DNA from: Peterkaempfera bronchialis
GTDB taxonomy: Bacteria; Actinomycetota; Actinomycetes; Streptomycetales; Streptomycetaceae
Reading direction: 5' to 3'
Length of the DNA: 64,000 bases
Assembly: GCF_003258605.2 (NCBI RefSeq)
Contig: NZ_CP031264.1
Location: forward strand, 3,472,001 to 3,536,000
Below are positions 17,101-25,923 of this stretch, one piece after another (the stretch's first letter is position 1; each line of letters begins with the position of its first letter). Under the pieces are notes generated by a model, which was not told where the DNA came from, did no database searches, and saw only the letters and a list, made by a program, of their open reading frames with translations. The position numbers and the translations under genes are program-made.

Positions 17101-17976
17101 ATGGCAGGCTGGACACCGCCTGTGGACAGCACCTCCTCCCCGGTCCCCGACAGCGCAGTCACCGGCGGCGCAGCCCCTGACAGTGCAGTGCCGGACAGCG
17201 CAGCCGCCGATAGGGACGTCCCCGACACAGAGCTCATCGCCCGCCATGTGGCCGGCGACCGCAGCGCCTTCGAGGAGCTGGTGCGGCGCCACCGGGACCG
17301 TCTCTGGGCCGTGGCGCTGCGTACCCTCGGCGACCGCGAGGAGGCCGCCGACGCCCTCCAGGACGCCCTGATCTCCGCCTTCCGGTCCGCCCATACCTTC
17401 CAGGGGCGATCCGCCGTCACCACCTGGCTGCACCGCATCGTGGTCAACGCCTGCCTGGACCGCGCCCGCCGCGCGGCCACCCGACGCACCACGCCGCTGG
17501 AGGACGACCGGCAGGGAGCGGACGCACTGCTCGGCACGGACGAGGCGGCCGACGCCCCGGTGGTCCGCAGCGAGCTGCGCCGCGAACTCGCCCTCGCCCT
17601 GGCCGCGCTGCCCCCCGAGCAGCGCAGCGCGCTCGTCCTGGTCGATATGCAGGGCTACCCGGTGGCCGAGGCCGCCGACATGCTGGGGGTGCCCACCGGG
17701 ACCGTCAAGAGCCGCTGCGCCCGAGGCCGGGCCCGGCTGCTGCCGATGGTCAAGCATCTCCGCAGTACCCCGGACGAGCCGACGGAGGCTGTTTCACGTG
17801 AAACACCCGCTCGTGTTCCACGTGAAACAGCGCCCCCGGCCGATGCACCGGGCAGGGACACCCGGTCCCGCAGCGGAAGAAGGAACCTCCCGGACGGCGG
17901 GACCGTCCCAGGGAGGAGCACGAATCTCCCGACCGGAGACGACGTGACCGCAGGAGGAGGTGCAGCACCGGCATGA
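17101..17976 (+). CDS. sigM: ECF RNA polymerase sigma factor SigM
   Basis: The 291-residue protein contains sigma region 2 (ELIARHVAGDRSAFEELVRR with the later DALQDALISAF and TWLHRIVVNACLD). Region 4 (ALPPEQRSALVLVDMQGYPV with GTVKSRCARGRARL) follows a short linker. A tail of nearly 70 residues extends beyond region 4. It contains VSRET and VPRET, which are simply the translation of two parS sites. The ATG at 17101 has GGAGG five bases upstream; a GTG six bases earlier overlaps that site. The stop overlaps the ATG of the anti-sigma gene (ATGA), so translation is probably coupled. The order murJ-sigM-anti-sigma-trxB-trxA is conserved with mycobacteria. Confidence 0.92.
   Translation: MAGWTPPVDSTSSPVPDSAVTGGAAPDSAVPDSAAADRDVPDTELIARHVAGDRSAFEELVRRHRDRLWAVALRTLGDREEAADALQDALISAFRSAHTFQGRSAVTTWLHRIVVNACLDRARRAATRRTTPLEDDRQGADALLGTDEAADAPVVRSELRRELALALAALPPEQRSALVLVDMQGYPVAEAADMLGVPTGTVKSRCARGRARLLPMVKHLRSTPDEPTEAVSRETPARVPRETAPPADAPGRDTRSRSGRRNLPDGGTVPGRSTNLPTGDDVTAGGGAAPA
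17791..17804. other. parS site (perfect), inside sigM
   Basis: GTTTCACGTGAAAC is the exact 14-bp palindrome. It encodes part of VSRET in the sigM tail and lies ten bases from the next site. Confidence 0.92.
17815..17828. other. parS site (one mismatch), inside sigM
   Basis: GTTCCACGTGAAAC has one change from consensus. It is centred 24 bp from the preceding perfect site, the closest pair in the window. Confidence 0.82.
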
Positions 17977-19112
17977 CGCCTACCACCCCGGGCACCGGCC
18001 CGACCGAACCACCGCTCCGCAGCAGCGCCGACAACACCTCCGGCCCCGCAGACCACCCCGCCGTCGAGGAGATCTCCGACTTCACCGAGGACCTGCTGGC
18101 ACCGGAGGCCGCCGCCGCGGTCCGTACCCATCTGGCCGACTGTCCGGAGTGCGCCGACACCCGGGACGCCCTGCTGGAGATCCGCTCCCTGCTGGGCCGC
18201 CCCGAGAGCCTCCGCATGCCGGCCGACATCGCCGAACGCATCGACGCCGCCCTCGCGGCCGAGGCGCTGCTCTCCTCGGCCACCCCCCAGGGCGAGCCCC
18301 GACCCGCTGCCCCGCCGACCGCCGCCGACCGCGCCTCTGACGCCGCCGACCCCGCACGCCCGGCTCCATCCACGTCGGCCGAGCACACCGGAGACTCCGC
18401 CCCGCCACATCCGGCCAAGGACCGCGCCCGACCCGGGGGCAGCCCCGGACCAGCCGGGGGCCCCGGCCGTCGCCGGGGCCCCCGGCGCCGCCGTACCGCC
18501 CGGGCGCTGCTCACCGCCGCCGCACTGGTCGCAGCCGTCGGTCTGGGCAGCGTCCTGCTGCAACAGCTGCCCGTCGGGACCACGGAAGCGGGGTCGTCCC
18601 ACAGGGCCGACCGCGCGGCGGGTCAGGCCGCCCCGTCCGCCGCCGAGGGATCCGGCAGCCTGGCTCACGGGTACCGTGCGACCATCGCACCCGGCCTCAG
18701 GGGGAGCGGCACCGAGTACACCGAGCAGGACCTCGGCCCGCAGATCATGCAGTTGGTGAGCGACCGCATCGAGCAGCCAGGCCCGCTCGCCACCGCCAGG
18801 CCCGGCGCCACGGCAAAGCCGCCCGGCGAGCCTCACCTCGCCACCAAGGGAAGCGGCAGCAGCGCGTACACCCCTGGGGTGGCAACCCCGCCGCTACCCG
18901 GCTGCGTGCTGAAGGCCACCGGCCGCGGTGGCGACGAGCCCGTCGCCACCGACCTGGGCACCTTCCAGGGCACCCCGGTCGGTGTCGTCGTCTACCCCAT
19001 CGGCCAGACCGGCGACATCCTTGAGGTCTTCCTCATCGACTCGACCTGCGAGCGGACCGCGCCCTCCGCACCCGGTGCGGTCAAGCTGCACCGCACCGTC
19101 CCCAAGCCATGA
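17973..19112 (+). CDS. rsmA: Anti-sigma-M factor
   Basis: The 379-residue protein has an N-terminal cytoplasmic domain with HLADCPEC, the HxxxCxxC pattern of ZAS anti-sigma factors. A disordered basic/proline region, one membrane helix (ALLTAAALVAAVGLGSVLL) and an extracellular domain with a single late Cys pair (GCVLK and TCERT) follow. The S. coelicolor homologue RsmA holds a [2Fe-2S] cluster and inhibits SigM; whether this protein binds iron-sulfur or zinc cannot be seen. The ATG overlaps the sigM stop. trxB follows after 159 bases, so redox control of the whole block is plausible. Confidence 0.85.
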   Translation: MTPTTPGTGPTEPPLRSSADNTSGPADHPAVEEISDFTEDLLAPEAAAAVRTHLADCPECADTRDALLEIRSLLGRPESLRMPADIAERIDAALAAEALLSSATPQGEPRPAAPPTAADRASDAADPARPAPSTSAEHTGDSAPPHPAKDRARPGGSPGPAGGPGRRRGPRRRRTARALLTAAALVAAVGLGSVLLQQLPVGTTEAGSSHRADRAAGQAAPSAAEGSGSLAHGYRATIAPGLRGSGTEYTEQDLGPQIMQLVSDRIEQPGPLATARPGATAKPPGEPHLATKGSGSSAYTPGVATPPLPGCVLKATGRGGDEPVATDLGTFQGTPVGVVVYPIGQTGDILEVFLIDSTCERTAPSAPGAVKLHRTVPKP

Positions 19113-19271
19113 CCCGGGTCGCGGAGTCACGGCCGGGAGGCCGGGACTGGGGCGCGCCCGGTGGCGTGTCCGCGCCGGGAATGCGAGAGGATGGTGGACC
19201 GTTGTCCCCGGCGGCGGAGCAGACCGCCCTCCCGCAGACCTCGCGGGCCGCGATGCGAACCAGGAGATGCA

Positions 19272-20255
19272 GTGAGCGACGTCCGTAACGTGATCATCAT
19301 CGGCTCCGGCCCGGCCGGCTACACGGCCGCCCTGTACACCGCCCGTGCATCCCTGAAGCCGCTGGTCTTCGAGGGCGCGGTCTCCGCCGGCGGCGCACTG
19401 ATGAACACCACCGAGGTCGAGAACTTCCCGGGCTTCCGCGACGGCATCATGGGGCCCGACCTGATGGACGGTATGCGCGCGCAGGCCGAGCGGTTCGGCG
19501 CCGAGCTGGTGCCCGACGACATCGTGGCCGTGGATCTCACCGGCGACATCAAGACCGTCACCGACTCGGCGGGCACCGTCCACCGTGCCAAGGCCGTCAT
19601 CGTCGCCACCGGCTCCCAGCACCGCAAGCTGGGCCTGCCCCGGGAGGACGAGCTCTCCGGGCGTGGCGTCTCCTGGTGCGCCACCTGCGACGGCTTCTTC
19701 TTCAAGGACCAGGACATCGCGGTGGTCGGCGGCGGTGACACCGCCCTGGAGGAGGCCACCTTCCTCTCCCGGTTCGCCAAGTCGGTCACCCTGGTCCACC
19801 GCCGTGACACGCTGCGCGCCTCCAAGGCCATGCAGCAGCGTGCCTTCGCCGACGAGAAGATCAGCTTCGCCTGGAACAGCACCGTCGAGGCCATCCACGG
19901 CGACCCCAAGCTCTCCGGGCTCACCCTGCGCGACACCGTGACCGGCGAGACCCGTGAGCTCCCGGTCACCGGCCTCTTCATCGCCATCGGCCACGACCCG
20001 CGCACCGAGCTCTTCAAGGGCCAGCTGGAGCTGGACGGCGAGGGCTACCTCACGGTGGACGCCCCCAGCACGCGCACCAATCTGACGGGCGTCTTCGCCG
20101 CCGGCGACGTGGTCGACCACACCTACCGCCAGGCCATCACCGCCGCCGGCACCGGCTGCTCGGCCGCCCTGGACGCCGAGCGCTACCTGGCCGCGCTCGC
20201 GGACAGCGCCCCGGAGCAGACCCGCGAGCCCGAGCAGGCCGCAGCCGCCCTCTGA
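19272..20255 (+). CDS. trxB: Thioredoxin-disulfide reductase
   Basis: The 327-residue flavoprotein passes electrons from NADPH to thioredoxin. The FAD-binding motif [15 protein letters not shown] is near residues 8-22. The redox-active WCATC has Cys136 and Cys139, and [12 protein letters not shown] is the NADPH-binding loop. [15 protein letters not shown] near the end is the second FAD signature. The GTG at 19272 has AGGAG five bases upstream; the longer frame to 19161 lacks a ribosome site. trxA follows after 168 bp that contain two parS sites. Confidence 0.96.
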   Translation: MSDVRNVIIIGSGPAGYTAALYTARASLKPLVFEGAVSAGGALMNTTEVENFPGFRDGIMGPDLMDGMRAQAERFGAELVPDDIVAVDLTGDIKTVTDSAGTVHRAKAVIVATGSQHRKLGLPREDELSGRGVSWCATCDGFFFKDQDIAVVGGGDTALEEATFLSRFAKSVTLVHRRDTLRASKAMQQRAFADEKISFAWNSTVEAIHGDPKLSGLTLRDTVTGETRELPVTGLFIAIGHDPRTELFKGQLELDGEGYLTVDAPSTRTNLTGVFAAGDVVDHTYRQAITAAGTGCSAALDAERYLAALADSAPEQTREPEQAAAAL

Positions 20256-20268
20256 CCGCGTCAGCACC

Positions 20269-20282
20269 GTTTCACGTGGAAC
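20269..20282. other. parS site (one mismatch) between trxB and trxA
   Basis: GTTTCACGTGGAAC lies 13 bases after the trxB stop. Confidence 0.82.
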
Positions 20283-20358
20283 AGCAGGCATGGAGACCCC
20301 GAAACAGATCGGGCGCACCCCTTGTTGTTGCAGATACGGGTTGTTCCACCTGCACGTT

Positions 20359-20372
20359 GTTCCACGTGAAAC
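20359..20372. other. parS site (one mismatch) before trxA
   Basis: GTTCCACGTGAAAC lies 51 bases before the trxA start. A more degenerate copy, GTTCCACCTGCAC, is visible at 20343-20355. Confidence 0.8.
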
Positions 20373-20423
20373 CCCCAGAGCCACCCCCTCACCGCGCACC
20401 CCGACACACCCCTAGGAGTTCCT

Positions 20424-20756
20424 GTGGCCGGCGCCACCATCACCGTGACGGACGACACCTTCGACAGCGAGGTCCTGAAGAGCGACAAGCCCGTCCTTGT
20501 CGACTTCTGGGCCGCCTGGTGCGGCCCGTGCCGCCAGATCGCCCCGGCGCTTGAGGAGATCGCCGCCGAGTACGGTGACCAGATCACCGTGGCCAAGCTG
20601 GACATCGACGCCAACCCGACGGTGCCCGCCAAGTACGGCGTCCTCTCCATCCCGACCCTCAACGTCTACCAGGGCGGCGAGGTCGTGAAGACCATCGTCG
20701 GCGCCAAGCCCAAGGCCCTGCTTCTCAAGGACCTCGCGCCGTTCATCTCCGCGTGA
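20424..20756 (+). CDS. trxA: Thioredoxin
   Basis: The 110-residue cytoplasmic protein has the thioredoxin fold and active site AWCGPC with Cys33 and Cys36. The cis-proline motif is SIPTL. It reduces protein disulfides with electrons from the adjacent TrxB. The GTG start has TAGGAG six bases upstream. In mycobacteria cwlM follows; here a convergent acetyltransferase gene follows instead. Confidence 0.96.
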   Translation: MAGATITVTDDTFDSEVLKSDKPVLVDFWAAWCGPCRQIAPALEEIAAEYGDQITVAKLDIDANPTVPAKYGVLSIPTLNVYQGGEVVKTIVGAKPKALLLKDLAPFISA

Positions 20757-20780
20757 CCCGGTCCCGCCCAGCACACGGGT

Positions 20781-20814
20781 GAGGCGGCCGTCCCCGGCAG
20801 GGGGCGGCCGCCTC
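20781..20814. terminator. Shared terminator of trxA and the GNAT gene
   Basis: A 15-bp stem with one T-G pair has arms 20781-20795 and 20800-20814 and a GGCA loop. It fills the gap between two convergent genes. Confidence 0.85.
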
Positions 20815-20837
20815 AGTCGTCTGCGCCCACGCGCTCC

Positions 20838-21455
20838 CTACAGCGGCCGCAGCGCGGGCTCCTTGCGGGCGGCTCCGAGAAGCCGCTCCAGGGCCACCTC
20901 CACATCGCCCTTCCAGGAGATGGCGGAACGGACCTCCAGCCGCAGCCTTGGATACCGGTGGTGCGGCCGGACCGTCTTGAAGCCCACCGCCAGCAGATGA
21001 TCGGCGGGCAGCACGCACCCGGGCGTCTCCCAGCGGGCGTCCCCGAACGCCTCGACCGCCTTGAAACCGCGCCGCACCAGGTCCTTGGCCACCGTCTGCA
21101 CCAGCACCCGCCCCAGTCCCTGCCCCTGGTACCCGGGCAGCACCCGCGCGGTGATCAGCTGCACCGCGTCGGGGGAGACGGGGCTGGTGGGGAAGGCCAG
21201 CGAGCGCGGCACATAGGCAGGCGGCGCATACATCACAAAGCCCGCCGGGGCGTCGTCGACATAGACCACACGTCCACAGGACCCCCAGTCCAGCAGCACC
21301 CCGGAGATCCAGGACTCCTTCTCCAGCTCCGGCTTGCCGCCCTGTACGGCCGCCTCCCCGCTCACCGGGTCCAGCTCCCAGAAGACGCAGGAGCGGCAGG
21401 TCACCGGCAGGTCCGAGAGGTTGTCGAGCGTGAGCGGAGCGATCCTGCGTCCCAT
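20838..21455 (-). CDS. GNAT family N-acetyltransferase
   Basis: The 205-residue protein carries the acetyl-CoA-binding motif A of the GNAT fold (VLPGYQGQGLGRVLVQTVAKDL). It also has an unusual N-terminal CRSCVFWE cysteine pair and a further CGR cysteine, which may be structural. The acceptor substrate is unknown. The ATG at 21455 has GAAGG about eight bases upstream. It sits immediately downstream of parB in the same direction, separated by the parB terminator. Confidence 0.82.
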   Translation of the reverse strand: MGRRIAPLTLDNLSDLPVTCRSCVFWELDPVSGEAAVQGGKPELEKESWISGVLLDWGSCGRVVYVDDAPAGFVMYAPPAYVPRSLAFPTSPVSPDAVQLITARVLPGYQGQGLGRVLVQTVAKDLVRRGFKAVEAFGDARWETPGCVLPADHLLAVGFKTVRPHHRYPRLRLEVRSAISWKGDVEVALERLLGAARKEPALRPL

Positions 21456-21590
21456 GTCTCACACCTTCACGCGGGCACCTGGCGGGATGCAAGCAGCAAC
21501 TGCCGCATGGATCGCATCCTAGCCAGCAGCAGTGCCCCCGACGGCTGGACACGACGGGGCACGAAGGACGAGGCACGCGGTGGCCGGACG

Positions 21591-21658
21591 CGGAAGAGGG
21601 CCGGCGCCGGTTTCACGTGGAACACCGTCCACGTCATACCCGGCCCGGCCCTCTTCCG
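21591..21658 (-). terminator. Long-loop terminator of parB with parS in the loop
   Basis: Arms 21591-21604 and 21645-21658 are perfectly complementary over 14 bp, starting nine bases after the parB stop. The 40-base loop contains a parS site. Confidence 0.65.
21610..21623. other. parS site (one mismatch) downstream of parB
   Basis: GTTTCACGTGGAAC lies within the loop of the predicted parB terminator. Confidence 0.82.
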
Positions 21659-21666
21659 GCGGTCGG

Positions 21667-22806
21667 CTACTCCTCCTCGGCGTCCTGGCCGTCCCCGTGC
21701 AGCGAGTTCTCGCCGGGAGCCAGACTGTCCAGGATGCGGTTCAGGTCCTCCACCGAGGCGAACTCCACCACGATCTTGCCCTTGCCGATCTTCCCGTTGC
21801 GCTGCCCGACCTCGACCTTCACCCGGGTCTCAAAGCGGTCCGAGAGGCGGGTGGCCAGGTCACCGAAGGCCGGGGAGATCCGGCCTCCGGGGCGGGCACC
21901 GGTGCGCTTCCTGCCCTGCCCCATGGTGCGCACCATCTCCTCGACGGTACGCACCGAGAGCCCCTCGGCATTGATCCGGGCGGCCAGCTTCTCCTGCGCC
22001 TCCAGGTCGTCCAGCTGCATCAGCGCCCGGGCATGCCCGGCGGAGATCACGCCCGCCGCCAGCCTCCGCTGGACCGCAGGCGACGACTTGAGCAACCGCA
22101 GCGTGTTGGAGACCTGCGGCCGGGAGCGGCCGATCCGGTCCGCCAGCTCCTCATGGGTGCAGCCGAAGTCCTGGAGCAGCTGGTCGTAGGCGGCGGCCTC
22201 CTCCAGCGGGTTGAGCTCCGCCCGGTGGAGGTTCTCCAGCAGCGCGTCCAGCAGCAGCTTCTCGTCCTCGGTGGCCCGGACGATGGCGGGGATGGACTCC
22301 AGGCCGGCCTCCCGTGAGGCCCGCCAGCGCCGCTCACCCATGATGAGCTCATAGCGCTCCGCCCCGGTCTGCCGCACCACGACCGGTTGCAGCAGGCCCA
22401 CCTCCTTGATGGAGGTGACCAGTTCCTGGAGCTTCTCCTCGTCGAAGACCTCGCGCGGCTGCCTCGGGTTGGGCGTGATGGCATCCAGCGGAAGTTCGGC
22501 GAAGCGCGCTCCCGGCACCGGAGCCGGCTCGGCAGCCGCCTCGGGGACCGGCTCGGCCTCCGGGGCGGACGGCGCCGTGCCCGCGCTGCGGGAGACCTCG
22601 GCGGCGGCCTTCGCCGCCACCGTCCCGCGATCGGCGGGCAGCACGGGCACCGCCGTGGGCGATGCGGCTCCAGGGGAGATCAGCGTCCGCCCGTTCGGCA
22701 GGGCGTGCCCCGCCGGGGTCTGCGGCCGCTCCGTGTCGGTCCCGCTCGCCGCAGGCGGGATCAGCGCTCCCAGTCCTCGGCCCAGACCCCTGCGACCACC
22801 ACTCAC
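21667..22806 (-). CDS. parB: Chromosome-partitioning protein ParB
   Basis: The 379-residue CTPase clamp loads at parS and organises the origin region for segregation by ParA. The N-terminus reads [14 protein letters not shown], the usual ParA-contact motif. A long Ala/Pro linker, the CTP-binding part with GERRWRA, and a helix-turn-helix ([21 protein letters not shown]) that reads parS follow. The C-terminus is the dimerisation domain. The GTG at 22806 overlaps the parA stop by four bases, so expression is coupled. The perfect and near-perfect parS sites around it support function. Confidence 0.97.
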   Translation of the reverse strand: MSGGRRGLGRGLGALIPPAASGTDTERPQTPAGHALPNGRTLISPGAASPTAVPVLPADRGTVAAKAAAEVSRSAGTAPSAPEAEPVPEAAAEPAPVPGARFAELPLDAITPNPRQPREVFDEEKLQELVTSIKEVGLLQPVVVRQTGAERYELIMGERRWRASREAGLESIPAIVRATEDEKLLLDALLENLHRAELNPLEEAAAYDQLLQDFGCTHEELADRIGRSRPQVSNTLRLLKSSPAVQRRLAAGVISAGHARALMQLDDLEAQEKLAARINAEGLSVRTVEEMVRTMGQGRKRTGARPGGRISPAFGDLATRLSDRFETRVKVEVGQRNGKIGKGKIVVEFASVEDLNRILDSLAPGENSLHGDGQDAEEE

Positions 22807-23930
22807 CGGTTCCCCTCCATCGTGCTCTGCTGCTCCACCGGACCGGCCTGCACGCCGACTCCGTAGTCGTGATGGCGCGGCCCCGCAGCGCCGGACCCGG
22901 TCGGCGCGGCTCCACGGAGCGCCAGCTCCCGGGCCGCCTCCAGATAGGAGAGGGCTCCGCTGGACCCCGGGTCATAGGTGAGGACCGTCTGCCCGTAGCT
23001 GGGTGCCTCCGAGATCCGCACCGAGCGCGGGATCGCCGTACGCAGCACTTCCTTGCTGAAGTGGCTGCGGACCTCTTCGGCCACCTGCGCGGCCAGCCGG
23101 GTCCGGGCGTCGTACATGGTGAGCAGGATGGTGGAGACATGGAGCTGCGGGTTGAGGTGGGCCCGCACCAGTTCGACATTGCGCAGCAGCTGGCCCAGCC
23201 CCTCCAGCGCGTAGTACTCGCACTGGATGGGGATCAGCACCTCGCGACCGGCCACCAGGGCGTTGACCGTCAGCAGGCCGAGCGAGGGCGGGCAGTCGAT
23301 GAGCACATAGTCCAGGGGCTGCTCATAGGCTTCGATGGCGCGTTGCAGCCGGCTCTCCCGGGCCACCAGGGAGACCAGTTCGATCTCCGCACCGGCCAGG
23401 TCGATGGTGGCGGGCACGCAGAAGAGGCCCTCCACGTCGACCACCGGCTGCACCACATCGGCCAGCGGCTTGCCCTCCACCAGTACGTCGTAGATCGACG
23501 GAACCTCGGCGTGGTGGTCGACGCCGAGCGCGGTGGACGCATTGCCCTGCGGGTCGAGGTCGACCACCAGGACCCGGCAGCCGTGGAACGCCAGCGAGGC
23601 GGCCATATTGACCGTGGTGGTCGTCTTGCCGACGCCGCCCTTCTGATTGGCGACCACGATCACCCGGGTCTGCGCGGGTCGGGGCAGCCCTTCCCCGGTA
23701 CGGCCCAGCGTCTCCACGGCGAGTTGCGCAGCACGCCCGATGGGGGTGTCCACCATGGGCCCGGCATCCACCGGTACGGGAGTCTCGGAGTCCTGCATGC
23801 GCGCCAGTGTTTCACGTGAAACATCGGGATCGGCACCGGGTCGGGGCTCGGCTCGCGGCCCCGGCAGCGGGTCGGGTCGGCGGCCCGTCCACAGCGCGGC
23901 TGCGGTGGCCGCATCCATGGAGTCGGTCAT
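22803..23930 (-). CDS. parA: Chromosome-partitioning ATPase ParA
   Basis: This Walker-type ATPase (about 375 residues from the chosen start) moves ParB-bound origins during sporulation septation and follows the hyphal tip. The deviant Walker A motif [10 protein letters not shown] is near residue 98, preceded by VIVVANQ. The Walker B-like region reads [10 protein letters not shown]. The N-terminal extension of 90 residues includes VSRET, encoded by a parS site. The start is uncertain: ATGs lie at 23930, 23918 and 23798 and none has a good ribosome site; I chose the first. The open frame continues to 24599 but would overlap rsmG. Confidence 0.92.
   Translation of the reverse strand: MTDSMDAATAAALWTGRRPDPLPGPRAEPRPGADPDVSRETLARMQDSETPVPVDAGPMVDTPIGRAAQLAVETLGRTGEGLPRPAQTRVIVVANQKGGVGKTTTTVNMAASLAFHGCRVLVVDLDPQGNASTALGVDHHAEVPSIYDVLVEGKPLADVVQPVVDVEGLFCVPATIDLAGAEIELVSLVARESRLQRAIEAYEQPLDYVLIDCPPSLGLLTVNALVAGREVLIPIQCEYYALEGLGQLLRNVELVRAHLNPQLHVSTILLTMYDARTRLAAQVAEEVRSHFSKEVLRTAIPRSVRISEAPSYGQTVLTYDPGSSGALSYLEAARELALRGAAPTGSGAAGPRHHDYGVGVQAGPVEQQSTMEGNR
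23809..23822. other. parS site (perfect) in the parA 5' coding region
   Basis: GTTTCACGTGAAAC exactly matches the consensus. Confidence 0.92.
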
Positions 23931-24393
23931 GGGCTGGGCGCCCTGGGTGTTGGACGACAAGGATCGGCTCCCCTCTCCGGGCCGGTCGCCGCCGCCCGCC
24001 CGGCCACGGACGGCAGGGTGGGCGGAGTCGGCGCGGTGCGCGGCGGAAACTGAGGTCTTCGAGGCATCATTGCGCAGCTGTGGCTGCCTGGGTGTGGGAT
24101 GCGGCTCTTCCGCCCCCTCCGCAGCCGGATCTTCACCCGGAGAGGTGTCGGCGGGCGCCGCCAAAGCAGGCGTTGAGACCGCAGCCCTGCTGCGGCTCAG
24201 GATTCCTGGAAGCAGGGAACGACGTTTCACGTGAAACACAATGCCCGTTTTGTCGCATATCTGATGCCGCGACACTCCGAACGGCCATGACCGGCAGAGA
24301 CGGCGCCACGGACAGCCGCAGAGACGGAAGGGCGGCAGCCGCTCCTGCGGCCACCGCCCCTCGCACCTCGATCCGACCCGTTCGGGCCAACCG
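23931..24393 (-). promoter_or_regulatory. parAB promoter region
   Basis: The 463-bp gap between rsmG and parA has no coding frame with family character. It must carry the parAB promoters (two are known in S. coelicolor, one induced in sporulation) and holds one perfect parS site at 24224. I could not fix -10/-35 boxes. Confidence 0.55.
24224..24237. other. parS site (perfect) upstream of parA
   Basis: GTTTCACGTGAAAC lies about 290 bases upstream of the parA start in the promoter region. Confidence 0.93.
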
Positions 24394-25176
24394 TCAACGG
24401 CGTCGCCGTCCCCCGCCGGCGCCACGGCCCCCTGCGGTGCCGCGCCCACCGCCGGCCACCCGCCCGGCACGGGCCGCCTTCGCCCGCCGGGCGGCGGCCC
24501 GGACCCCGCCGGGGCTCTCCCCCACCTGGACCCGGACCACATGGGTCGGGGTCTCCACCGTCCCCGCTCCGGCCTGCACCACCGACCACTCCACCGCACC
24601 GAGCTTGGTCAGCGCCGCGCGCGCCTCGGCCAACTCCTGCTCCGCGGTGTCACCCTTCAGCGCCAGCATCTCCCCATAGGGACGCAGCAGCGGCAGCCCC
24701 CAGCCGGCCAGCCGGTCCAGCGGAGCCACCGCCCGCGCGGTCACCACATCCATGGAGAGCTTGCCGATCATCTCCTCGGCCCGGCCCCGCACCACGGTGA
24801 CATTGGTGAGACCCAGCTCCTTGACGGCCTCCTCCAGGAAGGTGGTCCGGCGCAGCAGCGGCTCCAGCAGCGTCACCGAGAGGTCCGGCCGGGCGAGCGC
24901 CACCGGGATTCCGGGCAGACCCGCACCAGAACCCACATCGCAGAGCGAGACCCCCTCCGGTACGACCTCCGCCAGTACCGCGCAGTTGAGCAGATGCCGC
25001 TCCCACAGCCGGGGCACCTCGCGTGGCCCGATCAGACCGCGCCGGACCCCGGCCGTGGCCAGCAGTTCGGCATAGCGCACCGCCGCCTCGAAGCGGACTC
25101 CGAAGACCGCCCGTGCGGCGGACGGCGCCTCCGGCAGTTCTTCCTCGGCCCCCTCGGCAGGCGTCCCTGTCTCCAT
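24394..25176 (-). CDS. rsmG: 16S rRNA (guanine-N7) methyltransferase RsmG (GidB)
   Basis: The 260-residue enzyme methylates G527 of 16S rRNA; loss gives low-level streptomycin resistance and can raise antibiotic production in Streptomyces. The AdoMet motif reads [19 protein letters not shown]. The last 35 residues form an Arg/Gly/Ala-rich tail that may bind RNA. The ATG at 25176 has GGGAAGAGG seven bases upstream, while a GTG at 25203 has none, so the shorter form is preferred. It lies between the khpB terminator and the parA promoter. Confidence 0.94.
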   Translation of the reverse strand: METGTPAEGAEEELPEAPSAARAVFGVRFEAAVRYAELLATAGVRRGLIGPREVPRLWERHLLNCAVLAEVVPEGVSLCDVGSGAGLPGIPVALARPDLSVTLLEPLLRRTTFLEEAVKELGLTNVTVVRGRAEEMIGKLSMDVVTARAVAPLDRLAGWGLPLLRPYGEMLALKGDTAEQELAEARAALTKLGAVEWSVVQAGAGTVETPTHVVRVQVGESPGGVRAAARRAKAARAGRVAGGGRGTAGGRGAGGGRRRR

Positions 25177-25218
25177 CCCAGCCTCTTCCCTCACCGTGCC
25201 CACCGACTCACCATGCCT

Positions 25219-25232
25219 GTTTCACGTGAAAC
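25219..25232. other. parS site (perfect) between khpB and rsmG
   Basis: GTTTCACGTGAAAC lies in the rsmG promoter region. Confidence 0.93.
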
Positions 25233-25261
25233 ATCCTTCTGTCCACGCGGTCACACGGCAC

Positions 25262-25296
25262 GACGGCCCCGTCCGCGCGAGGCGGACGGGGCCGTC
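25262..25296 (-). terminator. Terminator of the rpmH-rnpA-yidD-yidC-khpB run
   Basis: A perfect 15-bp stem has arms 25262-25276 and 25282-25296 and a five-base loop, 36 bases past the khpB stop. Confidence 0.82.
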
Positions 25297-25331
25297 ACCG
25301 TGCACGTCATGTCCAGTGTCGGGCAGCCGCC

Positions 25332-25874
25332 TCAGACGGGCAGCACGACCACGCACCGCTGCGGCTCCTCGCCCTCCGACTCGCTGCGCAGCCCTGCCGC
25401 CGCCACCGCGTCATGGACCACCTTGCGCTCGAAGGGGGTCATCGGCGACAGCTTCACCGGCTCACCGGTCTCCTTGGCCTGCTGCGCCGCCTTGCCGCCC
25501 AGCTCCGCCAGTTCCGCTCGCCGACGGGCCCGGAAACCCGCGACATCCAGCATCAGCCGGCTGCGCTCACCGGTCTCCCGGTGCACGGCCAGCCGCGTCA
25601 GCTCCTGAAGTGCCTCCAGCACCTCGCCGTCCTGGCCGACCAGCCGCTGAAGGCCGCGCTGCGCACCCGTGCCCTCGCCCACGATCGACACCGAGGCACG
25701 GTCGCCTTCGACGTCCATGTCGATGTCACCGTCGAGGTCCGCGATGTCCAGCAGACCTTCCAGGTAGTCCGCCGCGATCTCGCCCTCCTGCTCCAGCTGG
25801 GCGATCAGGTCGTTCTTGGACGAGGTGGCGGGCGCGGGGGCGTCCGCAGCGGCGGAGGTGGTGCCTTCCGTCAC
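25332..25874 (-). CDS. khpB: RNA-binding protein KhpB/Jag (KH-R3H)
   Basis: The 180-residue cytoplasmic protein has an acidic N-terminus, a KH domain and a C-terminal R3H domain (PMTPFERKVVHDAVA). KhpB binds RNA, and in several Gram-positive bacteria affects cell division and elongation. The GTG at 25874 has AAGGAG eight bases upstream. The longer frame to 26192 overlaps yidC and is not credible. It follows yidC by 49 bases, probably in one transcript with it. Confidence 0.92.
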   Translation of the reverse strand: MTEGTTSAAADAPAPATSSKNDLIAQLEQEGEIAADYLEGLLDIADLDGDIDMDVEGDRASVSIVGEGTGAQRGLQRLVGQDGEVLEALQELTRLAVHRETGERSRLMLDVAGFRARRRAELAELGGKAAQQAKETGEPVKLSPMTPFERKVVHDAVAAAGLRSESEGEEPQRCVVVLPV

Positions 25875-25923
25875 GGAGGGACTCCTTAGGAGAAGAGGGG
25901 AACGAAGATCTGGGGGAGCCGGG

